Shown here in pieces: positions 1 to 9,310 of a stretch of 21,806 nt of DNA. Numbering within the stretch: position 1 is the first letter of the stretch; the number at the start of each line of letters is the position of its first letter. The stretch lies in assembly GCA_022925895.1 (NCBI GenBank), contig JAKSYS010000821.1, forward strand, positions 1 to 21,806. Direction: 5' to 3'. Below the pieces are notes generated by a model, which saw only the letters and a program-made list of their open reading frames with translations, was not told the DNA's origin and made no database searches. The DNA comes from Fragilaria crotonensis (Eukaryota > Bacillariophyta > Fragilariophyceae > Fragilariales > Fragilariaceae). Made by a program: the position numbers and the translations under genes.

Positions 1-408
1 TACTTGGACCCGCTCCCGTTGCCATCCGTGGTCATGGGCACCCCGAGTATGAGCGCGACGACCGTCACCACCAGCTCGAATCGGTCGGGGATGTCATCTA
101 TTACCGCGCAGACAACCACAGCGTCCCAGGAACGTCAAGTTCGGGTGGCGAACACAGCTCCCGATGCCGAAATTGGCTCCATCACGATCCGCCCGGGAGG
201 TGCACGTCGCGTCATGGAAGAGCACCCACCTCCACGTAACGATGCCAACACGAGTGAAATGTGCGTGGCATGGTGGACACGAGGCGGCTGCTATCCCAAT
301 TGCCGCCGACGTGCCACCCACCAACCCTTTGCTTCAGCTGCCGAGCGGACCCGCCTGCTCTCGTACGTCCGCGAGCGTTTGGCGGCGCCTGCGGCTACCA
401 ACACCTGA
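1..408 (+). CDS. Gag-like protein, C-terminal part (5' end beyond window)
   Basis: The frame is open from base 1 to a TGA at 406-408, so at least 135 codons of a longer ORF are present. The first half is low in complexity and rich in Ser, Thr and Pro. Codons 262-321 encode a Cys/His cluster of the form C-x8-C-x3-C-x5-H (CVAWW...CYPNC...H), which resembles the nucleic-acid-binding finger near the end of Gag in retroelements of this kind. The presumed role is packaging of element RNA in cytoplasmic particles. It sits directly upstream of pol in the same frame, separated only by the TGA. No start can be chosen because the window truncates the gene. The assignment to gag rests on the finger and on position. 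Confidence 0.6.
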   Translation, partial: YLDPLPLPSVVMGTPSMSATTVTTSSNRSGMSSITAQTTTASQERQVRVANTAPDAEIGSITIRPGGARRVMEEHPPPRNDANTSEMCVAWWTRGGCYPNCRRRATHQPFASAAERTRLLSYVRERLAAPAATNT

Positions 409-448
409 CGGCGCGGCCAGGGTGGCACCATCGGTGCCCCCTGGCTGC
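406..448 (+). promoter_or_regulatory. Candidate type II stop-codon readthrough signal at the gag-pol junction
   Basis: The gag stop TGA (406-408) is followed at once by CGG (409-411), and the same frame stays open from 409 into pol. Eight bases after the stop a strong stem-loop begins: 417-422 pairs with 439-444, T423 is bulged, 424-429 pairs with 433-438, and the loop is ATC (430-432). Four more pairs (one G-U) can extend the base, 413-416 with 445-448. UGA-CGG plus a 3' stem-loop about 8 nt downstream is the known type II readthrough arrangement. A function here is inferred; no measurement is available and GC-rich DNA raises the chance of random stems. Confidence 0.5.
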
Positions 449-501
449 TCGAAGCACCGCCCTGGGACGCAAGGGCGACGCGCGCTGGTGATGAAACGAC
501 G

Positions 502-3105
502 ATGCGAGAACCTCCCGCGGGTGGGATCTCCGATGCGGAAATTGCACTTGGTAAGTTGGCGATGGTGACTGGTGAGCAACTGTTGATGTATGGATGGGAT
601 CGCACTGTGGAGCGAGCACGAGGCACTTCGCACATTTCGGCGGGAGTCCGACACATACCGCACAAGGCCGCTCGCCTCTTAGAGCACCTTCGGCGCGTGA
701 GAGCGGCCGTCCCGATGGCGACGGGGCCGTGGACCGCACACGTGAGGGCACAAGCCGTCGCGCGAGACTCCCACAAATCCTCGCATGGCGAGCGCGCGTT
801 TGTGGCGACGGAGATTCTGGATTTCGTTCAGCAGGGCTACTGGCTTGTGCTCCCATACCATGTGGTTAAGGACTGGCCCAACCTTCGCATCTCCCCATTA
901 GGCGTGGTCCCCCAGCGCGACCGACGACCTCGCTTAATAGTCGATTACACATTCTCCGGGGTGAACATCGACACTGTTCCCCTCGCACCGCGGGAAGCAA
1001 TGCAATTTGGTCGCGCCCTTCAACGTATTCTCAGCGCAATCGTGCATGCAGATCCACGGTATGGGCCAGTCCAACTAGCTAAGATTGACATCGCGGATGG
1101 ATTTTACCGCGTGTGGTTAAGACTAGCTGATGTCCCCAAATTAGGTGTGGTTTTACCCACAGCACCAGGATGCACACCACTCATCGCATTCCCTTTGGCG
1201 CTCCCCATGGGATGGGTCGAGTCGCCCCCATATTTCACGTCCTTTACGGAAACTGCGTGTGACTTGGCCAACGATATGCTGGCTGCGCGCGACCCACGGC
1301 TCCACTGCGTGCACCGGCTTGAGGCAGTGGCCGCCACACCTCCGGCCGACGACGAGACCTTACCCCCTGCGACCACGACGCGTCGTGCCACCGCAGGCAA
1401 GATCTCTGGCAAGCAGTTGCCCCTTGGAGCGGTGGACGTCTACGTTGACGACTTCCTGCTCCTCGCTCAGACAAAGCACCAGCAGCAGCGTGTGCTACGT
1501 GCGGCGCTCACGGCGATCGACGACGTGTTTCGTCCGCTTGGGGATAGCGACCCCGTGACGCGGAAGGAACCGTCGTCGGTCAAGAAAATGTTGAAAGGAG
1601 ACGCGAGCTGGTCGACTCGCAAGCGAATGTTGGGCTGGGATGTCGATACCGTGAACCTCACGCTCAACCTCCCACCTCATCGCATTGAGCGCTTACGCGA
1701 CGTGCTTCAGTGGTTGAAGCCACCACGTAAACGCCTGGCCATCTCCAAGTGGCATCGCCTGCTAGGCGAGTTAAGGTCAATGTCCCCAGCTCTCCCAGGA
1801 ACCCGGGGACTGTTCTCCACATTGCAAGCGGCTTTAAGTCGCGGCGACAAGCACCGCGTGCGACTCAACCAGCAGGTGTACGACACCGCCGCTGACTTCT
1901 CGGCCTTAGTGGACTCCTTGCAGGGACGCGCCACGCGACTCCCCGAACTCATCCCAACGAGTCCGACACACGTCGGAGCAAGCGACGCGTGCCAAGTGGG
2001 CATGGGCGGTGTCTGGTTGCCAGTCGACCCACACACGCCGCCCATGGTGTGGCGCGCCCCTTTTGCGCCACACGTCTCTTCCTCACTGGTCACCTCCGCC
2101 AATCGCGCAGGCACGCTATCCATCTCCGACCTTGAGTTAGCAGGGATGATTGCCCACAAAGACGTGCTCGCCCGTACCCACGATATCCGGGAACGCACGA
2201 TTTGGATTGCCGGCGACAATCGAGCGGCGGTCGCGTGGTCCAATAAGGGCTCATCCACTTCCCTTGCCGCCCGCGCCTATCTCCTCCAGTATAATGCCTT
2301 GCACCAACGGCATTTTCGTTACCTGGCACGCCATCACTATATCCCCGGTCCCGTAAATGCCATGGCCGATACAGCCAGTCGTCGCTGGGACCTCTCTGAC
2401 GCACAGTTACTAACTCATTTTAATTCTATCTACCCCCAGGCGACCTCCTGGCAGCTGTTCCCCCTGGCGAGCGACACCAATACTGCCTTGACTGGTGCGC
2501 TTTGCAGGCGACGTCAACACGACGCGTTTCGCAACAGCGCAGCGCCTCGGCCTGCACCGCGCGGGACCCTCTGGGTGCGTTTCTGCACCGACCTCCACGT
2601 CACTCCCGCAAGCCTCGGACCCGACCCCGTGCGCCTTCTCCAACTGTTTGCACACCGATACCGCACCGGATCGCTCACTCCCAGCCGTCACCCTGTCCGC
2701 TCTCGGACAGTGGAGGACGCCCTACGAGCGGTGGGCCAGGTGTACGCCGGGATGGGGTCCCCGGACCCTCGTCTAAACGCCCTCGGCGCCCTCGACTTTC
2801 GACTCTCGTCTCTCCTTCGAGCGTGGAAGAAGGAGGATCCTCCTCCGTCCCGTGTCAAACCACTTCCCCTCAGCGTGGTTTCGCAAGTCTGGACATACGC
2901 ACCTCTCGACTCCACTCCTGCCGCGGTGACCGCCGCGGAATGTCTGGTCTTTGGGTTTTACTTTCTCCTGCGCCCGTGGGAGTATCTTGGTATGCCCCGA
3001 CATTCCACGGGCGGGCCCTTGTTTCGCTTGCGCGGATGCCGAGCTCCGCGCCGCCACTTTCGTTTGCCTCACTTTTCGCGAACAGAAAAACGGCGTACGC
3101 AATGA
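502..3105 (+). CDS. Pol: reverse transcriptase, RNase H and N-terminal part of tyrosine recombinase
   Basis: Copies element RNA to DNA and removes the RNA strand. Numbering from the ATG at 502: RT spans roughly residues 110-400, with the first catalytic Asp in KIDIADGFY (D196) and the YVDD box at 314-317. RNase H follows, with Asp in GASDA (D495), Glu in DLELAG (E545), Asp in GDNRAA (D572) and Asp in MADTAS (D623). From about residue 690 a tyrosine-recombinase core-binding region leads to box I Arg (R824, in FLLRPWEYL). The frame is open back to 409, directly behind the gag TGA, so translation may come by readthrough from gag or start at 502. The reading frame leaves homology near 3030 and stops at 3103-3105; the recombinase continues in the next frame (separate entry). 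The RT/RH assignment is firm. Confidence 0.92.
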   Translation: MREPPAGGISDAEIALGKLAMVTGEQLLMYGWDRTVERARGTSHISAGVRHIPHKAARLLEHLRRVRAAVPMATGPWTAHVRAQAVARDSHKSSHGERAFVATEILDFVQQGYWLVLPYHVVKDWPNLRISPLGVVPQRDRRPRLIVDYTFSGVNIDTVPLAPREAMQFGRALQRILSAIVHADPRYGPVQLAKIDIADGFYRVWLRLADVPKLGVVLPTAPGCTPLIAFPLALPMGWVESPPYFTSFTETACDLANDMLAARDPRLHCVHRLEAVAATPPADDETLPPATTTRRATAGKISGKQLPLGAVDVYVDDFLLLAQTKHQQQRVLRAALTAIDDVFRPLGDSDPVTRKEPSSVKKMLKGDASWSTRKRMLGWDVDTVNLTLNLPPHRIERLRDVLQWLKPPRKRLAISKWHRLLGELRSMSPALPGTRGLFSTLQAALSRGDKHRVRLNQQVYDTAADFSALVDSLQGRATRLPELIPTSPTHVGASDACQVGMGGVWLPVDPHTPPMVWRAPFAPHVSSSLVTSANRAGTLSISDLELAGMIAHKDVLARTHDIRERTIWIAGDNRAAVAWSNKGSSTSLAARAYLLQYNALHQRHFRYLARHHYIPGPVNAMADTASRRWDLSDAQLLTHFNSIYPQATSWQLFPLASDTNTALTGALCRRRQHDAFRNSAAPRPAPRGTLWVRFCTDLHVTPASLGPDPVRLLQLFAHRYRTGSLTPSRHPVRSRTVEDALRAVGQVYAGMGSPDPRLNALGALDFRLSSLLRAWKKEDPPPSRVKPLPLSVVSQVWTYAPLDSTPAAVTAAECLVFGFYFLLRPWEYLGMPRHSTGGPLFRLRGCRAPRRHFRLPHFSRTEKRRTQ

Positions 3106-3529
3106 GACCATCGGCCATGGACGGTCAGGCCACGCCCATCTTTGCCCCGTGCATTGTCTCGCCTCGCAAGTTGTCGCCCTCCGCCATGTTGGCGCAACCC
3201 TCGACACCCCCTTGAACGCCTTCCGCGACCATGTTGACCGCCCCTTCCGTTACATTTTGGCGTCCGACCTTACGCAACGCATCCGAGCGGCGCTCCTCCT
3301 CCATCCGGACCCCGCTTATACGACCGCCGACGTATCCGTCCGCTCCACTCGGGCTGGCGGCGCCATGGCCCTCTTATGCGCTGGCATCGACAGCAACCGG
3401 ATCCGTTTAGTTGGTCGCTGGCGCTCCGATGAAATGTACCGTTATCTGCATGTGCAGGCTCAGCCGGTTATGACCGGCCTCGCCGCTGCCATGCTCCGCG
3501 GCGGCTCCTTCTCTCTTAGCCCGGTCTAA
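3032..3529 (+). pseudogene. Tyrosine recombinase, C-terminal catalytic part, out of frame with pol
   Basis: In frame 2, from about 3032 to the TAA at 3527-3529, the recombinase continues: the beta-hairpin Lys region (FREQKNGVRNE), box II Arg in VRSTRAGGA (codon 3350-3352, with Arg where many recombinases have His), GRW, and the nucleophile region MYRYLH (Tyr codons 3437-3439 and 3443-3445). In tyrosine-recombinase elements this enzyme inserts the circular DNA intermediate in place of an integrase. Box I Arg is in the other frame, so no intact enzyme can be read without a shift. One extra base near 3030-3036 (in CGCGG) would account for it. Likely a decayed copy or a sequence error; a programmed shift inside a catalytic domain is less likely. 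Confidence 0.85.
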
Positions 3530-3599
3530 TCTTTCGCCCGGCCTGCTTCTTTCCCCACCCCGCCTTCGGCTCCCTCCCTGTTCCCTTTGGGCCTTTGGG

Positions 3600-3781
3600 G
3601 CCGGATTCGGACGTCAAGCACGGGACGCCCGTGCCTCCGTCCGAACTGGGTGACTGGATGGATGACTACTGTAACGCTTAGTAATATGTCACCACCACCA
3701 TTCACCCAGTTTCTCTCTGCGTAGGACCGACCAAGCAGGACGGCGACTGGCAACTGAGGCGGGAAAGGTACGCATCCCGCC
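3600..3781 (+). repeat. Split direct repeat, first copy (B1)
   Basis: This 182-bp block recurs at 4062-4249. The copies differ by one substitution (CAACTG against CCACTG) and by six extra bases (AAGTAC) near the end of the second copy. It starts about 70 bp after the recombinase stop. It contains nested inverted repeats: 3606-3612 with 3639-3645, 3618-3624 with 3628-3634 around the loop ACG, and 3644-3653 with 3702-3711. In PAT/Ngaro elements the internal B1 is used with A2 to rebuild the termini during reverse transcription. Confidence 0.9.
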
Positions 3782-4061
3782 GTCAGTGGTAGGGAGACGG
3801 ACGAGCGGGGTCACACTGCGTCACCAGCACCCGGGATCGTACGTACCGCAGCGGTACGTGGATCCTGTGCGCAAAAAGACTTCTGGCATGTGAAAAGCCA
3901 AGCGTCACCAGCCGCTGCTCATTGTTCTTGCAATCCCTTGCAACAGCAGAATTGATCTCCGCAGGAGGAGTCGAGGAAACCTGCAACGACAGGTCACCCC
4001 GGCGTGTCGAGACCACAGTAGCTACCAGTAGCTAGTGAAAGTTTTTCGCCCACCCGCCCAC
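3782..4061 (+). repeat. Segment between the direct repeats, predicted A2 repeat
   Basis: A 280-bp segment lies between the two B copies. By the known A1-ORFs-B1-A2-B2 layout it should match the left end of the element (A1), which is outside the window, so this identity is an inference. It carries a striking 32-bp interrupted palindrome at 3834-3865. No ORF of note is seen. Confidence 0.55.
3834..3865. other. Long palindrome inside the predicted A2 segment
   Basis: ACGTACCGC (3841-3849), one spacer base A, then GCGGTACGT (3851-3859) form a perfect 9-bp inverted repeat. GGATC (3834-3838) and GATCC (3861-3865) pair outside it. Symmetric arms around a tiny spacer resemble a protein-dimer or recombinase binding site; function not shown. 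Confidence 0.6.
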
Positions 4062-4249
4062 GCCGGATTCGGACGTCAAGCACGGGACGCCCGTGCCTCC
4101 GTCCGAACTGGGTGACTGGATGGATGACTACTGTAACGCTTAGTAATATGTCACCACCACCATTCACCCAGTTTCTCTCTGCGTAGGACCGACCAAGCAG
4201 GACGGCGACTGGCCACTGAGGCGGGAAAGGTACAAGTACGCATCCCGCC
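4062..4249 (+). repeat. Split direct repeat, second copy (B2), right end of the element
   Basis: This is the second copy of the 3600-3781 block at about 97% identity, with a 6-bp insertion that doubles a GTAC-containing motif (4231-4239). It ends at GCATCCCGCC (4249), after which the two copies diverge and the DNA becomes less GC-rich. The same nested inverted repeats are present. It marks the likely element-host border. Confidence 0.9.
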
Positions 4250-6158
4250 ACAAAATCAATCGGTTCGGCAGGCCGATGCACAGATGCATCCCTTTTATGT
4301 TTGATTTTGTTCCTGTCTGTCGAGCTCGTTCCTTCCTTAACGACGATAGTTTCGACTGTGAAAAAGGCGTATAAGGGTGACTTGCGTTACGGTCAAGTTT
4401 GTATGGTCGGAATTGCGTTCTCCAAATCGTCCGCGTCTTGACTTTGCTTGACATTATTGTCAGTGTGATGATCGGCAACTTCAACAAGCTCGACAAACCC
4501 GTTTGAGGAAAAGGCGTCTAAATCCGTTGGACAGGACGGACGACCACGACGTCGGTGAAGAAAACAAGGGATCAAACCTTTCTAGACCCGACGATGATCA
4601 TGGACAAATTTGACAACATTATTCACAATGATTTCAAATGGTTGTTTTACACCTTTTAATGCGTAAGCACAAGTTGACAAAGGCCTTTTATGTCTGCTTT
4701 TTGGATGGATGGGATTGCCATGCCAACATATTGCGATATGGTAAGGCAACGCTTGGTCATTATGGCTGACAGCCAACTCTGGAGAAGGAACCGATCATGC
4801 CTGATGAGGTTGGAAAGAGAAACTACTGGTTAATTGTAGTGGGCGCCGCCGTCCACAAGAGTCAAATTCTTGGTCAGTAACCAAGTGATATGACCAACAA
4901 GTGAATCAGACAGCATAGGATGTGGTCCTCTCATCATACCCAACCTTGACCTGGGAATCAGTCGTGGACCCAATCACCGAGTGAATGTGGATTAAAAGTT
5001 GACAAATTGAAACCCAAACGGAGTTGCATTACTGCCTACTGCTTACCCAGTGCCAATCGCATTCAAGTATACTGGGCTCCAAGAACCGATGAAGGCAAAC
5101 AGAACAGGGGAAAGCGAGTGATGGTGGCACCGAAAGCTGACAGAGGAAAAGAATAAAACTCAAGCGCTAACTTGTCGCTCTCGCTCCTGCGAAGCAGGAG
5201 GAGTCTTTCTCGTTTCTTCATTCCTGACATGATCAATAACTCAAGAGCGAGGCAATGCTTCATAAAGTCAGACAAAGGAAAGTACAGAGATTTGTCAACA
5301 CTGTACTAGTATCGATACCAAACGAACCAATTCTGATCCTGAGAAAACAAAAGAAGCATCTCGGTCATAACAATTGGCTAAGAACCACGACAAAACCATC
5401 TCAGTGGAAGTGCCGTGGCTCGATTGGCTTCACAGCCTGTGAAGTGAGAGGGATTCTTTTCCAACTCAATTGAGTCAATCGCTTGGACTTATATTGTATG
5501 CCTGCCCTTTTTATATAATGATCCTTTGTTGTCAACGACTACACCACTGATTTGTGTATAGCGTTGTGGCATCCGTTAACGACTCTAAAATGCACCCTCG
5601 TTCTCGCATATTCCATATCGACATTAATCAAACAGCGATGATGCGGGGAATCCAGGAATCCTAACATTGCATTGATCAAGACGACGATCACGTCAGAGTT
5701 TTGGAAACAAATCCAAGTCATATAGATACGTATTCACCACCACCCCCGGTTTCTACAAGTTGGATTCGTGTGCGTTCATACATTGCCACTACAACAATAC
5801 AGAAAGGACAGCAGTTTCAAATAGCCCAACTTCCAAGATGACGTGGAGCAAACGCGATGCCACAAAGGAAAGCTTGACTTTGAATTCAAGAGAGGAAACA
5901 TTGCGGATGTGAATATGCAATGTGTTTAACAGATTGTCTCGACTCTCAATCACGGATCCCAATCCGCCGCTAAAAATCCACCAGACAGACCTCACCATTC
6001 AGTGCTTCCGATTTCAAACAACTCAAAACTCAAAACGCAAGCACGACTCGTCCCCTGTGTCGTTCATTGTAACCATTGCGCATTCATTCATTCTTCCCTT
6101 TAGACACGCCCCATATCTTGTGCCTTGCTGCTTTCATCCATTCATACGCTCTTTCACT
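4250..6158. other. Intergenic stretch, no supported gene
   Basis: Only ORFs shorter than about 110 codons occur and none shows a recognisable motif. One perfect small hairpin is present at 5184-5200 (CTCCTGC, loop GAA, GCAGGAG). I see no tRNA or rRNA here. Confidence 0.6.
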
Positions 6159-6924
6159 TTAGACTAGGATACAGCAACCTTTAGCGCATATGATTTCTCC
6201 AGCGTCGATGAAGATATTCCCGTTGAGAGAAGAGAGTGAGCAGAGAGATGACGGAATAGTACCCGTCAACGTAGTCTGGTCTAAACCTAAAAACGTCAAC
6301 TTTGTCAAGCGTCCAATTTCAACAAATTTCCCCAGAACGACAAACCCACCAATCGTGACAAGAGACCGATCTCACTGGGAATTGTGGAAGTCAACAAATT
6401 CTGGGGGAAAGACAAAAACGTCAACTGTGTCAAGAGTCCAATCTCAGTGGGAATTGTCGAAGTCAACGCATTATCATAGAACGACAATTCCGTCGACTGC
6501 GTCAGGAGTCCAATCTCACTGGGAATTGTGGGAAGTCAACGAGTTGCTATCGACAGCCAAGTACGTCAACTGTGTCAAGAGTCCGATCTCACTAGGAATA
6601 GTGGAACCAGTCGTTGTGTCGTTCGGATTGTTGTAATGGTCAAACACAAATGTCGATCGGCACTCCGTCACGCTTGAAATGGATAAAAAGTTGCAGGCAA
6701 TCCCTATGTGTCAAGAGCCCAATTTCACTTGGAATTGTTGAAGTCAACTCATTGCTGTCGAAATCCAACACCGTCAATTGTGTCAAGAGTCCGATCTCAC
6801 TGGGAATTGTGGAACCAGTCGTTTTGTCGTTTGCATTATTGTAGGAGTCAAACTTTAATGTCGATCGACACTTTGTCACATTTGAAATGGAAAGAAAGTT
6901 GCAGGCAATTCCAAACGGCGTCAA
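6159..6924 (-). pseudogene. Leucine-rich-repeat protein pseudogene (IPSEIGLL type)
   Basis: Reading the minus strand from 6924 down, at least six 24-residue plant-type LRR units appear (TSTIPSEIGLLTQLT..L....N.L), followed by a typical closing unit, LTGTIPSSLCSLSSL, and a short Cys-containing tail with stop TAA at 6161-6159. The series is broken four times: a tandem duplication of 208 bp (not a multiple of three), an extra G in a run near 6530, a small deletion removing most of a TSTIPS segment near 6305-6315, and the in-frame stops at 6640 and 6305 that result. Diatoms carry many such LRR proteins, often with a membrane segment and extracellular repeats. The N-terminus was not found; the sequence upstream of 6924 shows no convincing continuation. 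Confidence 0.85.
6503..6910. repeat. Tandem duplication of ~208 bp within the LRR pseudogene
   Basis: The block ending at about 6702 recurs with offset 208, ending at about 6910. For example, TTGCAGGCAA occurs at 6691 and 6899, and the stretch GTCAA(C/T)TGTGTCAAGAG at 6565 and 6773. The copies are diverged, so the event is not recent. As 208 is not divisible by three it shifts the LRR frame and may be the inactivating event. Confidence 0.75.
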
Positions 6925-9195
6925 GAAGGGGGTCGGTTTCGAGGTGGTGGTGGGCCTCCTTGTAGTTGGTGCCTGTGTGGGTAGCGCCGTGCTGATTGGT
7001 TTCAGCGTCGGGGACGCTAGCGAAATCGGTGAAAAACTTGGTTGTGATATGAGCGCCCCTGTAATTGGCTCTGGGGATGGGGTTGTGGTTCATGGCGCCG
7101 CGCGGGGAGTGGGGGGCACCCCGATGCTTGGGACGATGGGAGGGGACGTCAGTGAAGAACTGCCAATGGTGCTGGTTGTCGAATGACGAGGACAACCACT
7201 TCAACAACACGACCGCACGCACAAAAGATACTCCCCAATGTAATCAATCGACGTTGGTACCACTTCAGTGGTGTGAGGTGTTGGGTCTCGGCAACCAACA
7301 CTGTTCCATCCTCATTTCCATCTAAACGAGAGAGCACGTGGGTTGATGCGTTGATGCAATTGATCTCCAAGGACTCCTCGAAAGGGTATACAAACAATGA
7401 ACCACTCTTTTTCTCGAGTCGTCCGTGCATGCCAGCCGAAAATTTAATACAACAATGAGGAGGTCAAGCATAGCAACTGATTGCGTTCTCAAACGTGTGC
7501 TGCCGCATACTCACAATCTCGCTCGTACTTCAGTAGTTCTCAATATATCTTGATGCACAATGCACAATTCTTGCCAGGAGATACAGTCGTGGGTGCTCTA
7601 GGGTATGTTCGGCTGACCGTGGAGTGATTTATTGCTTCATGTTGTGGTGTTGTTTCCGGGCTTAATTCTTAAGCATGCCATTAGTAGCGATCAGAGTGAT
7701 GATAACTTGCGTTTCGAATGTGTTTTGTTCATCGCGTGTATGATCATTCCAAGTGCCAACCACCAACACCAGATGATGATTATGTTTCTTTCCCATTGTA
7801 TTTCATGCGGCAAACATGATTCCTTCATTCCTTGAACCATTTATGATTGCAAGCAGGATCAGAAAATCGAACGAGGAATCAAAAGATAGTATACCCTTTC
7901 CATGCACAAGAGGACAGCCCTACACACTGACATACCAACGCAGCAGTCATCGTAGGTGTAAAAAAGGAACCCTCCACACCACATGCCACCGCCGAAATGA
8001 TGTCATCTTGCACTTTTTGCTTTCTTTGGGCACGTTACTTTTTTCTTAAGTTCCAGAGCATGACCAAGGCCGGAATTCCTCTCATACCCAAAAACGACAA
8101 GAATCCATTGGTTGATTGTCGAGTCTCCAGGTGTTTTGACATTTGCATCTTGCCTATTAAACGGAAACGAGATGTGAACACATGAAGCGAATGCGAACAA
8201 ACGCGAACCAAGGTAAGAACTGAAAAAAAGCACGAAACCACTATCGGGACCGTGGTCACGGGTGTGTCTGTCGACTTCCAGTAGTAGCAGCTCAATATCC
8301 ACTATAATACATATCCCAGAGCTGCGTATAGCAATCTTTCTCATCAAGGGCGTGCACGTACCGTTGTATTATAACATATTCGTGTCAGTCTGTCACGCAT
8401 TTGAAAATGACAAGAGGAGCGACGAAAAAGACAAGAGACTTTGGAGAGCGCAAGGGACAAGGCGAATGTATATTGAAATATGCAAGATTTGCACAAGCGG
8501 AGAGACAGCACCATCAGGGACGCATATGACGGGGCCAACACGATCGACAGCCGATAGTCGATGGTAAACAGTGGTCACATGCATGAGGGACCCAACGACA
8601 GTGTTTGAGGCACAATCAGAAAGCACTCAATCGATGCAAGAGTAGACCCATCACTCATCACTCATCACTCATCACTCATCACATGAACACGATCAATCAC
8701 AGCAACACAACAATCCTCGGGAACTGTCTAGTAGCTCAAGATCATCATAAGAACCAACATGTAAAAAGGTGACGTGCCATGCGAGTCCACGGAGTACGAT
8801 GATCTGTCCGTCACCCGTGTTTTGTTGCTGCCGTAGGCTCTTGGTACAAGTACCCCAGTTATATGCATACCCACTCTCCGAGTACAGTATATGACATGGG
8901 ACACATTTCAAATTTCTTCACATTTGACATCCTACACGACAATGCTCAACGGGTTATCATCTCCGGCCGCCAACTGATGACGTTCAGCTGGGTCATTTGA
9001 GAGCAGGGCAACCGGCTGATTCAGGGATCTGGTCTCTGCTTCAACCGAGACGCAGTTTGCTGTTGTGGGGTTATAAATCTTACAGTGACTATTATTGAAT
9101 TTTTTGCTCGCCAACGTGTCTGCTATCTATTTTGACGCTTTGACGTTTGCGGAGAGAAGGCAAATGTAACTCATCTTTACAGTAGCGTGTAGATT
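6925..9195. other. Stretch without a supported gene
   Basis: ORFs of up to 124 codons exist on both strands (for example 6848-7222 minus and 6887-7186 plus), but they overlap each other and show no recognisable domain. The only clear structure is a short tandem repeat at 8649-8682. Confidence 0.5.
8649..8682. repeat. Microsatellite (CATCACT)n
   Basis: Four perfect copies of the 7-mer CATCACT, plus a partial fifth (CATCAC). Confidence 0.95.
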
Positions 9196-9310
9196 ATGGC
9201 TTTTCTTCAGAATTTTTTCCGAGGAGTTTTTGCCAAGTAAGTGGTTGTTTCTACGTGAGTTCTGGTACGTTTTCTACGCAACTTAGAGCACAACAAAGTC
9301 AAGTCAACGG

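Larger units (their letters stand above)
1..4249 (+). mobile_element. Tyrosine-recombinase (DIRS-order, PAT/Ngaro-like) retrotransposon, right-hand part
   Basis: Seen: gag end with a zinc-finger motif, a pol with RT, RNase H and a tyrosine recombinase, no DDE integrase, no protease and no LTR, then a direct repeat (3600-3781 and 4062-4249) flanking a unique 280-bp segment. This matches the split-direct-repeat layout A1-ORFs-B1-A2-B2 known from PAT and Ngaro elements. No methyltransferase-like domain is visible between RNase H and recombinase, which fits Ngaro better than DIRS1. The left end (A1 and the gag start) lies outside the window. The element is clearly more GC-rich than the DNA after 4250, and the right border is placed where the second repeat copy ends. 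The recombinase is frameshifted, so this copy is probably non-autonomous. The order is near certain; the family within the order is inferred. Confidence 0.9.

Noticed and set aside
164-856. Several ORFs over the gag end and pol start on both strands
   Set aside because: They are GC-rich overlapping readings of gag and pol and have no domain.
1707-2258. A 183-codon minus-strand ORF within pol
   Set aside because: Antisense of the RNase H region, whose catalytic motifs are clear on the plus strand.
3526-4281. Two minus-strand ORFs (3526-3753 and 3994-4281) sharing a ~50-residue peptide, seeming like a duplicated gene
   Set aside because: The shared peptide is just the antisense reading of the B1 and B2 direct repeats.
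5184-5200. Perfect 7-bp hairpin that looks like a bacterial terminator
   Set aside because: The window is eukaryotic, the T-run is weak and no gene ends here.
6887-7186. Plus-strand 99-codon ORF with a hydrophobic stretch like a membrane segment
   Set aside because: Begins inside the antisense of the LRR pseudogene, with no domain and a Gly/Val bias typical of chance GT-rich reading.
8649-8682. Short regular repeat considered as a CRISPR or telomere-like array
   Set aside because: A 7-bp microsatellite with no spacers, and not a telomere motif.
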